Origin: Oscillospiraceae bacterium
Lineage (GTDB): Bacteria > Bacillota > Clostridia > Oscillospirales > Oscillospiraceae
Direction: 5' to 3'
DNA: 64,000 nucleotides
NCBI GenBank assembly: GCA_020025305.1
Contig: JAHHSG010000007.1
Span: 31,963 to 95,962 of the forward strand
In this document: positions 57,023-64,000 of the stretch, piece by piece
Layout of the letters: each line of letters opens with the position of its first letter
Position numbering within the stretch: position 1 is the first letter of the stretch
Made by a program: the position numbers and the translations under genes
Notes under the pieces: model-generated
What the model saw: only the letters and a program-made list of their open reading frames with translations
What the model was told of the DNA's origin: nothing
Databases searched by the model: none

Positions 57023-59119
57023 ATGCGTTTTTCAAGGGCGGTTGTAAAACACCGCATTGCTATTCTTATTTTAACGCTTGTGCTCATGATTCCCTCCGTT
57101 CTGGGTATGGCAGCGACCCGCATTAATTACGATATGCTGGATTATCTTCCTGCTGACATGGACACCGTCATTGGTCAAAATGAACTGATGGATGACTTCG
57201 GCAAGGGCGCATTTTCCTTTATTATCGTCGAGGACATGAAGGAAAAAGATGTTTCCGCCTTAAAAGCAAAAATTGAAGATGTGGAACATGTAGATACTGT
57301 TGTGTGGTATGATTCCCTCTTGGATATCTCCGTTCCCATGGAACTTTTGCCGGAGAGCATCCTGAAGGAATTCAACACAGACCATGCAACCATGATGGCT
57401 GTCTTTTTCAACACTTCCACCTCGGACGATGAAACCATGGATTCCATCCGTGAGATTCGCTCTATCTGCGGCAAACAGTGCTATGTGTCCGGTATGTCCG
57501 CATTGGTCACAGACTTAAAAGACCTCTGTGAAAAAGAAGAGCCAATTTATGTCGGTCTGGCCGTCCTTTTAGCTCTGGCCGCCATGCTGCTTTTGTTGGA
57601 TAGCTGGCTGGTTCCCTTTGTTTTCTTGGCTTCCATCGGCATGATGATTCTTCTCAATATGGGAACCAACTATTTCCTCGGAGAGATTTCCTACATAACA
57701 AAAGCGCTCTCCGCCGTTCTACAGCTTGCTGTCACCATGGACTACTCCATTTTCCTATGGCACAGTTATTCAGAACAGCGTGAGATCTACGAAGACCGCA
57801 ATGAGGCTATGGCTGTGGCCGTGCAGCAGACACTGACCAGCGTGATCGGCAGCTCTATCACAACTGTGGCCGGCTTCATCGCTTTGTGCTTTATGACCTT
57901 CACCATGGGACGTGACCTGGGTATTGTCATGGCAAAAGGCGTGCTGCTGGGCGTTGTGGGTTGTGTGACGGTTCTCCCCGCCCTCATCCTGCTGCTGGAT
58001 AAGCCCCTTCAGAAAACGAAGCATAAACCCTTGCTTCCCAGCATGAATCTCTTTTCCAAAGGCGTTGTTAACAAATATATTGTCTTTCTCATTATTTTTG
58101 CTATCGTGTTGATCCCCGCCTACATGGGGTATGAAAAGACCAATGACGAGGTTTACTATGACATGGGAGAATGCCTGCCTAAAGATATGGCCTACGTCAT
58201 TGCAAACAGCAAGCTGGCGGACGATTTTGATATTGCCTCTACCCACATGGTTCTCGTGGAACGGAACACCAGTGCAAAAGACATCCGAAAGATGGTCAAT
58301 GAAATGGAGCAGGTAGACGGCGTCAAATATGTTCTGAGCTTGGAGTCCATCGTGGGCTGCCGTATTCCGGAAGCGATCCTTCCAGATTCCATTGTCAGCA
58401 TAATGAAGAGCGATCAGTGGGAGCTGATGCTTATCAATTCCGAATACAAGGTGGCCAGTGATGAAGTCGATGCACAAATCACACAGCTGAACACCATCCT
58501 CAAAAAGTACGATGCAGGTGGGCTGCTGATCGGTGAAGCGCCTTGCATGAAAGACATGATCGAGACCACAGCGCACGACTTCCAGGTGGTCAATGCAGTA
58601 TCCATCATTGCCATTTTTATCATCATTGCGCTGGTGGAAAAGAGTCTGACGCTGCCCCTCATCTTGATTGCGGTGATTGAAACCGCCATCTTCATCAACT
58701 TGGGACTCCCCCACTATTTAGGTCAGAGTCTCCCCTTTATTGCCCCCATCTGTATCAGCACCATCCAGCTGGGTGCCACGGTAGATTATGCTATTTTGAT
58801 GACGACCCGATATAAAGCCGAACGAATCCAAGGAAAGGACAAAAAGCAGGCCGTTTATATTGCTCTGGCCTCCTCTATTCCGTCCATCATCGTTTCCGGT
58901 ATGGGGCTGTTTGCAGCGACTTTCGGCGTAGCACTTTATTCCGAAATCGACATTATTCGCTCCATGTGTATGTTGATGGCTCGCGGTGCTATCATCAGTA
59001 TGGTCTGTGTCATCTTGATTTTGCCGGCACTTCTACGACTCTGCGATGCTCCCATCCGTGCAACAACATTGGATATGCGAAAAATCAGAAAATCCAACAA
59101 GGAGGACTCTTATCAATGA
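57023..59119 (+). CDS. MMPL/RND family transporter
   Basis: 698-aa membrane protein of two similar halves, each with a first helix (LILTLVLMIPSVLGMAATRI; FLIIFAIVLIPAYMGYEK), an extracellular loop and a block of five helices. In the middle of each block lies the Asp-Tyr proton-relay motif (QLAVTMDYSIFLWHSY; QLGATVDYAILMTTRY). Substrate (lipid, wall precursor, drug) unknown. Its stop codon overlaps the start of the heptad-repeat gene, so the two are translated together. No TetR regulator is adjacent. Confidence 0.92.
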   Translation: MRFSRAVVKHRIAILILTLVLMIPSVLGMAATRINYDMLDYLPADMDTVIGQNELMDDFGKGAFSFIIVEDMKEKDVSALKAKIEDVEHVDTVVWYDSLLDISVPMELLPESILKEFNTDHATMMAVFFNTSTSDDETMDSIREIRSICGKQCYVSGMSALVTDLKDLCEKEEPIYVGLAVLLALAAMLLLLDSWLVPFVFLASIGMMILLNMGTNYFLGEISYITKALSAVLQLAVTMDYSIFLWHSYSEQREIYEDRNEAMAVAVQQTLTSVIGSSITTVAGFIALCFMTFTMGRDLGIVMAKGVLLGVVGCVTVLPALILLLDKPLQKTKHKPLLPSMNLFSKGVVNKYIVFLIIFAIVLIPAYMGYEKTNDEVYYDMGECLPKDMAYVIANSKLADDFDIASTHMVLVERNTSAKDIRKMVNEMEQVDGVKYVLSLESIVGCRIPEAILPDSIVSIMKSDQWELMLINSEYKVASDEVDAQITQLNTILKKYDAGGLLIGEAPCMKDMIETTAHDFQVVNAVSIIAIFIIIALVEKSLTLPLILIAVIETAIFINLGLPHYLGQSLPFIAPICISTIQLGATVDYAILMTTRYKAERIQGKDKKQAVYIALASSIPSIIVSGMGLFAATFGVALYSEIDIIRSMCMLMARGAIISMVCVILILPALLRLCDAPIRATTLDMRKIRKSNKEDSYQ

Positions 59120-61323
59120 AACGGAAAGCAGTAAAAACCACTGCACTCGTACTGAGTGCTTCCCTTCTCTTAGGAATTGGTGCTACTGTGGCATATGCGC
59201 AGAACACAGATCCTCAAGAAAAAGTTGAAGAAAAGGGCCACGTGACTGCCACTGTAAGCACAACAGGCACGCCTTCCAAAGATGAAACTGTCTATGTGCT
59301 CTCCGGTGCAGACGGTTCTGCTCGGCAAATAATCGTCAGCAACTGGCTGCAAAACACCGCTAAGGCGGATGTTCTGGAGGATGTGGCCAATCTCTCCAAC
59401 ATTGAAAATGTCAAGGGAGATGAAGCTTTTACCGAAGGCAAAGATGGCGCTCTTACCTGGGATGCCAAAGGTGCAGATATTTACTATCAGGGCACAACCG
59501 ATCAAAAGGTGCCTGTAGATATGAACATCTCCTACACCCTTGACGGTAAGGCCATTTCGCCCCAAGATCTGGCCGGGAAAAGCGGCAGAGTGACGATTCG
59601 CTTCGATTATCAAAATCATCAAACGGAAACCGTGAACGTTGGCGGAACCCAGCAGAAGATCTACGTTCCCTTTGTCATTTTGACCGGAACCATGCTGGAT
59701 ACCGAAGTATTCCGCAATGTTACCGTGACCAATGGCGAAATGGAAAATCTCGGCAATGAAATCGCCGTGGTGGGTCTTGCCCTCCCCGGTATGCAGGAAA
59801 ACCTGAACATTGGTAAGGATATCATCGACATTCCCAGTTATGTAGAGATTACGGCAGATGTTACGTCCTTTGACATTGGCCCTACCCTGACCGTTGCTAC
59901 CACCGCTCCTTTTCAACAGCTGGATTCCGTCCATCTGGATCTCACCGGGCTCAACGAGCAGGCCAGAAAACTGACCGACGGCATGACCCAGCTGATGGAT
60001 GGCTCGAATCAGCTTTACGACGGCCTGAACACACTTCTTGAACAATCCGGAACCCTTGCAGCAGGGATTGATCAACTGTATGACGGTTCCATGCAGCTGA
60101 AAAACGGTACAGATGCCTTAAAGGACGGCGCAGCCCAGCTGCACGGCGGCGCTTCCCAATTGGCTGCCGGACTGACTACGTTGGATTCTAACAGTGCAGC
60201 ACTCAACAACGGCGCACAGGAGGTCTTCCTTACGATTCTCTCCTCTGCAAATACACAGCTCACTGCTGCCGGCCTGAACGTCCCCACCCTCACCATCGAA
60301 AATTATGCTGAAATTCTAAATGGGGTCATTGCTTCTCTGGATGAAACCGCCGTTTATCAGTCAGCATTGAAGCAGGTCACAGACGGCGTACATGCTCGCC
60401 GTGGCGAAATTGAAAAGGCCGTCACAGCAGCCGTTCAGCAGCAGGTTGCTGCGGAAGTCACCACACAGGTCACCGCAGGCGTTCGTCAGACGGTACAGAA
60501 AGCTGTACAGGCAAATGAAACTCAATTCCGCACCGCCGTTGTCTATCAGGCAACCGGTATGTCTTTAAAAGACTATGAAGCCGCTGTGAACGCCAACAAA
60601 GTAACTCCCGAGCAGCAGTCCGCTGTGAACGCGGCAGTTGAAAAAGCCATGGCTGCCGAAATGGAAAAGCAAATGAATAGTGACGACATCAAAGCCAAGA
60701 TTGCCGCCATGTCCGAGAAAACTACTGCTGAGAAAATGGGTTCCGATGAAATCAAGGCTTTGATTGCCCAGAATACGGAGCTTCAGGTGCAAAAAGCCAT
60801 TGCCGATACCATGGCCTCCCCCGAAATTCAAAGCAAGCTCCAAGCAGCTGCTGAGGGCGCAAAATCCGTTATTGCACTAAAGGCTTCTCTGGACAGCTAT
60901 AACGGTTTCTATCTGGGCCTTCTTTCCTACACCTCCGGCGTTTCCACTGCAGCAGCCGGTGCCCAGGATCTTCTGACCGGCGCTGATGCTCTCAAGTGCG
61001 GCATCGGGGAACTTTCCGCCGGTGTTGACGCCCTGAACTCTGGCATCCAGACCATGAAAGGGAAAGTGCCTGCTCTGTTGGATGGTATTACCGCTTTGAA
61101 AGACGGCTCCGGTGCCTTGAAGGATGGTCTGAAAAAAATGATGGAGGAGGGGATTGCGAAGATCGCAGCTCTGGCTGAGAATGATCTTGCCGCTCTTTCC
61201 GATCGTCTCTCCGGCTGCATCGATGCCGCCAACAGCTATACATCTTTCTCCGGAATCCACCAAGATACAGATGGTGCAGTAAAATTCATCTATAAAACAG
61301 ACTCCGTCTCCGCTGAAAGCTGA
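59116..61323 (+). CDS. Secreted YhgE/Pip-like heptad-repeat protein, partner of the MMPL transporter
   Basis: 735 aa. Signal peptide (KTTALVLSASLLLGIGATVA then YAQ), an N-terminal beta-rich domain (about 30-280), then islands of the seven-residue L-x-x-G repeat (LNEQARKLTDGMTQLMDG, NQLYDGLNTLLEQSGTLAAG, LKNGTDALKDGAAQLHGG) separated by a long Ala/Gln/Glu-rich coiled coil (about 420-600), and more heptads near the end (LLTGADALKCGIGELSAG, LKDGSGALKDGLKKMM). No C-terminal membrane helices or anchor motif is visible, unlike full YhgE proteins. It presumably extends from the transporter into the wall. Confidence 0.85.
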   Translation: MKRKAVKTTALVLSASLLLGIGATVAYAQNTDPQEKVEEKGHVTATVSTTGTPSKDETVYVLSGADGSARQIIVSNWLQNTAKADVLEDVANLSNIENVKGDEAFTEGKDGALTWDAKGADIYYQGTTDQKVPVDMNISYTLDGKAISPQDLAGKSGRVTIRFDYQNHQTETVNVGGTQQKIYVPFVILTGTMLDTEVFRNVTVTNGEMENLGNEIAVVGLALPGMQENLNIGKDIIDIPSYVEITADVTSFDIGPTLTVATTAPFQQLDSVHLDLTGLNEQARKLTDGMTQLMDGSNQLYDGLNTLLEQSGTLAAGIDQLYDGSMQLKNGTDALKDGAAQLHGGASQLAAGLTTLDSNSAALNNGAQEVFLTILSSANTQLTAAGLNVPTLTIENYAEILNGVIASLDETAVYQSALKQVTDGVHARRGEIEKAVTAAVQQQVAAEVTTQVTAGVRQTVQKAVQANETQFRTAVVYQATGMSLKDYEAAVNANKVTPEQQSAVNAAVEKAMAAEMEKQMNSDDIKAKIAAMSEKTTAEKMGSDEIKALIAQNTELQVQKAIADTMASPEIQSKLQAAAEGAKSVIALKASLDSYNGFYLGLLSYTSGVSTAAAGAQDLLTGADALKCGIGELSAGVDALNSGIQTMKGKVPALLDGITALKDGSGALKDGLKKMMEEGIAKIAALAENDLAALSDRLSGCIDAANSYTSFSGIHQDTDGAVKFIYKTDSVSAES

Positions 61324-61340
61324 GGGGCAAAAAACATATA

Positions 61341-61380
61341 AAAAAGCATTACCGTCTCCCATAGGCGGTAATGCTTTTTT
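61341..61380 (+). terminator. Intrinsic terminator after the MMPL operon
   Basis: AAAAAGCATTACCG / CGGTAATGCTTTTTT, 17 bases past the stop codon. Confidence 0.92.
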
Positions 61381-61783
61381 ATTAAGGGCAAAGTACGTAT
61401 CGGCTTGCCCTATTTGTATGCTGCTTTAATGATTTTACAGGAGTGCTCATATCTGGACGATTTCCTACTCACTTTAGAAAACACGACTGTACTCTATCAG
61501 CAGCTGTCCCAGACGGGCGCCTGGAGATAAGCCGAGCCATCCATGATGATAGCTGCGGACACAGTCAGTATACAAGAGGAGAGGCGCCGTTTATACGGCG
61601 CCTCTCCTCTTCAACTTGAGATTCCCTCGTCAAAGGGATTATTTCTGTACTTTTCCACCATTGCAGACGCTAGGGTACTACAATGTCCGTCCATTCAGCG
61701 GCATAAACCTCATGTTGCTGTCTTTTATTGCCTGCTCCTGCGTCATTCTTTTTCAAAGCGGCAGTACTATGGGAAATCAGTGC
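61381..61783. other. Gene-poor stretch with a short protein-like frame and a large hairpin
   Basis: No confident gene. A frame from 61390 to 61530 encodes a protein-like string that includes GLPYLYAALMILQECSYLDD and ends QLSQTGAWR; its first ATG is 61429 and no ribosome site precedes it, so it may be the tail of a lost gene. The perfect 16-bp hairpin at 61574-61611 lies between convergent transcripts. Confidence 0.4.
61574..61611. terminator. Perfect 16-bp hairpin between convergent genes
   Basis: AAGAGGAGAGGCGCCG / CGGCGCCTCTCCTCTT with loop TTTATA. There is no clear T run on the plus strand; on the minus strand it could end the dihydropyrimidinase transcript. Confidence 0.55.
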
Positions 61784-63160
61784 TTACAGTGCGTTTTTAC
61801 CGCGGGCAAGATACTGTCCGTCGCCTCCTTTGGCAAGCACCACACCTTGATCCACAACCAGCTTGCCACGCAGCCAGACCTGTTCGATACCGCCGCGGGT
61901 CACAAACCCCTCAAAGGGGGTATAGCCTGCCCGACCGATCATGTCCTCCCCACGGATCACATGGTCTGCCTGTGGGTCATAGATAACCAGATCGGCATCG
62001 CTGCCGGGACGAAGAATCCCCTTGCGTGGAAAGAGACCATACAAGCGTGCCGGATTCTCCGAGAGTGCCTTACACATAGTAGCTAGTGAGATCTTCCGTG
62101 TAGTGACACCGAAAGAATACATCAGTTCACCCCGGGTCTCCACCCCGGGTAACCCTCCCGGAATGGCGGTAAAATCGTTCCGTCCCATGGCCTTTTGCTC
62201 TGCGGTAAAGCTGCAGTGGTCGGTGGAAATCGTTTGGATTTCACCGCGGCGCAGCCCTTGCCACAGGATCTTTTGATTTTCGCTCTTGCGAATAGGGGGA
62301 GCGCACACATAGCCCGCGGCTTTGGTAAAATCCTCATTATCATAAACGCTGTCATCCAGCAGCAGATATTGAGGGCAGGTCTCCACATAGACAGTTTGCC
62401 CCCGTTTACGGGCGGCTTCCACTTCTCGGAGCGCTGCTGCGGAAGTAAGATGAACAATAATAACCGGTGCATCAGCAGCCTGCGCAATTCGCAGCAGCCG
62501 AGCCACGGCCTCGGCCTCCAGATAGTCAGGGCGTGTCTGGGGATGAGAGCTGACAGCAAGCTGACCGTTGGCCTTCTTCTCGGCAATCAATGCATTAATG
62601 ACACCGCTATTCTCGCAGTGTACGCCGCAGATGCCGCCTTTTTCTTTTAATTTTTTCAAAACGTGGTAGATGGTGCCGTCATCCAGCATCATGGCGGGGT
62701 AAGTCATGTACATCTTGAAAGAAGAAATACCGGCAGCATACATGTCGTCCAGCTCTGCCTCGATGGTTTCATTCCAATCATCAATCGTCATGTGAAAACT
62801 GTAGTCGCAGCAGGTACGGCCATCGGCCTTTTCGTGCCAACGCTGCAGGCCAGTGTGCAGCGTCTCGCCCTTATTGGGACAGGCAAAGTCCACCACCGTA
62901 GTGGTTCCCCCTCGCAGCGCAGCGCGAGAGCCGGAGGAAAAGTCGTCAGCGGTGACCGTGCCGGCAACCTCCAGATCAAAGTGGGTGTGAGCGTCGATAA
63001 AGCCGGGCATCAGCAATTTTCCAGTGACATCCACCACCTGCGCACCCATTGCAGACAGATTTCTCCCCACTTTGGTAATTTTTTCGCCGTCTACCAGTAT
63101 GTCGGCTCGCTTTGTTCCGTGACCGGAGACCACCGTGCCGCCTTTAAATAGAAGTTTCAT
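61784..63160 (-). CDS. Dihydropyrimidinase/hydantoinase-type amidohydrolase
   Basis: Opens cyclic diamides such as dihydrouracil or hydantoins. It has the full two-metal amidohydrolase site: HTH in FIDAHTHFDLE, the carboxylated Lys in SSFKMYMTYPAM, His in CGVHCENSG and VIIVHLTSAAA and Asp in ISTDHCSFTAEQK. Length 458 aa. ATG 63160 has AGAGAGG at nine bases; ATG 63169 is an in-frame alternative. Single gene; the physiological substrate is not clear from context. Confidence 0.93.
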   Translation of the reverse strand: MKLLFKGGTVVSGHGTKRADILVDGEKITKVGRNLSAMGAQVVDVTGKLLMPGFIDAHTHFDLEVAGTVTADDFSSGSRAALRGGTTTVVDFACPNKGETLHTGLQRWHEKADGRTCCDYSFHMTIDDWNETIEAELDDMYAAGISSFKMYMTYPAMMLDDGTIYHVLKKLKEKGGICGVHCENSGVINALIAEKKANGQLAVSSHPQTRPDYLEAEAVARLLRIAQAADAPVIIVHLTSAAALREVEAARKRGQTVYVETCPQYLLLDDSVYDNEDFTKAAGYVCAPPIRKSENQKILWQGLRRGEIQTISTDHCSFTAEQKAMGRNDFTAIPGGLPGVETRGELMYSFGVTTRKISLATMCKALSENPARLYGLFPRKGILRPGSDADLVIYDPQADHVIRGEDMIGRAGYTPFEGFVTRGGIEQVWLRGKLVVDQGVVLAKGGDGQYLARGKNAL

Positions 63161-63169
63161 GTCATCCAT

Positions 63170-63528
63170 CCTCTCTGAATCGGCAGACCGGGACAGAATC
63201 CTCGGTGCAAATCACTTCATTTTGATGTCATTGTATCATACTGTATAGTAAAAATCCACAGGAAAGCATGGTTTTTATCCCCTAAAAGTTCCCTCTACGA
63301 ATGGAACCGCCCCAGATTGTACGTTGTACGAACAGCGCAAAAGCTAATGCCAAGTAATTTCAAGTTCTAAAGAGAGACTAGAGGACGTCCGCATCCAAAG
63401 TATGCGTGCACTTAAACTAAATGCAGCAGGGTGATCCGCTTTATGTAACTATGGCAATCCTGTATTCTCTTTCTAAAGGTTTTATTCTTTCAGAATGTTA
63501 AAAGGATTTCCCCACCTAAATAGCAAAA
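63170..63528. other. Intergenic stretch between the dihydropyrimidinase gene and the rRNA operon
   Basis: About 360 bases in which I find no gene, repeat or recognised RNA. The part nearest the dihydropyrimidinase gene is AT-rich and presumably holds its promoter. Confidence 0.4.
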
Positions 63529-63555
63529 GAAGGACATCCAAAAGGATGTCCTTCT
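63529..63555 (-). terminator. Terminator of the rRNA operon
   Basis: AGAAGGACATCC / GGATGTCCTTCT with an AAAA loop, immediately 3' of the 5S gene on the minus strand and followed there by a T-rich stretch. Confidence 0.88.
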
Positions 63556-63558
63556 AAT

Positions 63559-63673
<115 letters not shown>

Positions 63674-63744
63674 TCTATTTGCAAACTGTATTCCAGCTAC
63701 AAACCTATATTATACACATTTTTCCTTCTCTGTCAATAGAAAAG

Positions 63745-63819
63745 TGGTGACCCGTACCGGATTCGAACCGATGTTAAAGGCGTGAGAGGCCTCTGTCTTA
63801 ACCACTTGACCAACGGGCC
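63745..63819 (-). tRNA. tRNA-Glu, anticodon CTC
   Basis: Cloverleaf on the minus strand: acceptor GGCCCGT / ACGGGTC, T-loop GGTTCGAATCC, anticodon stem GAGGC / GCCTT with loop CTCTCAC, so anticodon CTC. The 3' CCA is encoded. Confidence 0.92.
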
Positions 63820-63861
63820 GATTTATATCAGAAACATATACCTCGTATATGATATCTGCAG

Positions 63862-63938
63862 TGGTACACCTTCAGGGACTCGAACCCTGGACACCCTGAT
63901 TAAGAGTCAGGTGCTCTACCAACTGAGCTAAAGGTGCA
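63862..63938 (-). tRNA. tRNA-Lys, anticodon CTT
   Basis: Cloverleaf on the minus strand: acceptor TGCACCT / AGGTGTA, D-arm AGCTCAGTTGGTAGAGC, T-loop GGTTCGAGTCC, anticodon stem CCTGA / TCAGG with loop CTCTTAA, so anticodon CTT. The 3' CCA is encoded. Confidence 0.94.
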
Positions 63939-64000
63939 TGTTTCAATTACACCTTCAAAACCGAACAACGTATCAATGTTCTTAGAAGTAAGGCTTATTG
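63939..64000 (-). other. rRNA operon spacer, 5' of tRNA-Lys
   Basis: On the minus strand it reads GTTGTTCGGTTTTGAAGGTG before the tRNA, a conserved spacer sequence type of Firmicutes rRNA operons. The larger rRNA genes would lie beyond the right edge. Confidence 0.55.

Overview
The window looks like chromosomal DNA from an anaerobic, Gram-positive-type bacterium of the class Clostridia, most like the gut Oscillospirales (an inference). The reasons are strong AGGAGG-type ribosome sites, many tightly overlapping operons, lipoprotein-type binding proteins, the oxygen-independent cobalamin pathway (CbiD, CbiG, CbiK), Firmicutes-style accessory genes (DUF2325, DUF3793, BlaI/BlaR1, an MMPL protein with a heptad-repeat partner) and moderately high GC. 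No transposase, integrase, phage gene or CRISPR array was seen.

Layout: 0-14 kb carries stress and metal genes. They are an Hsp20 chaperone cut by the left edge, a metal-exporting P-type ATPase with a separate HMA chaperone and a divergent ArsR-AraC fusion regulator, and a CydDC-like ABC pair followed by YgbA-type and DUF454 genes. A flavodoxin/DUF3793/DUF2325 operon, a BlaI/BlaR1 pair and a nifS-iscU-rrf2 iron-sulphur operon complete this part. The ABC operon and the flavodoxin operon share a 16-bp palindrome, GTTAGC-N4-GCTAAC, placed at the same point of their promoters. 14-17 kb is the lower-ligand end of cobalamin synthesis (cobT, cobU, cobS, cobC). 17-29 kb holds a Mo/W-type ABC transporter with a DUF364 gene, pyruvate kinase, ClpB with a ribbon-helix-helix partner, a metallophosphoesterase and molybdopterin genes (moaE; moaA-moaC-mogA).

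29-46 kb is one long minus-strand cobalamin operon, read from a cobalamin riboswitch at about 46.1 kb. In order it encodes cbiK, a BtuFCD-like importer, cbiA, cbiC, cbiD, cbiF, cbiG, cbiH, a cbiJ-cbiE-cbiT fusion, cbiB, cobD, cobQ and a phosphoglycerate-mutase-like phosphatase. cbiL and the corrinoid adenosyltransferase gene are not in the window. Back to back with the first riboswitch, a second and more divergent cobalamin riboswitch reads the other way. It controls a small lipoprotein, a second Fec/Btu-type importer and a CobN-ChlI-ChlD three-part chelatase (46.4-56.6 kb). Since the biosynthetic operon already has CbiK for cobalt insertion, this second operon is the best candidate for a poorly described system: uptake of a metallated tetrapyrrole or corrinoid followed by ATP-driven metal insertion or removal.

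57-61 kb is an MMPL transporter with a secreted heptad-repeat protein. 61.8-63.2 kb is a dihydropyrimidinase-type amidohydrolase. The right end is the tail of an rRNA operon on the minus strand (tRNA-Lys, tRNA-Glu, 5S rRNA, terminator). All calls come from reading the sequence and from family knowledge; no database search was run.
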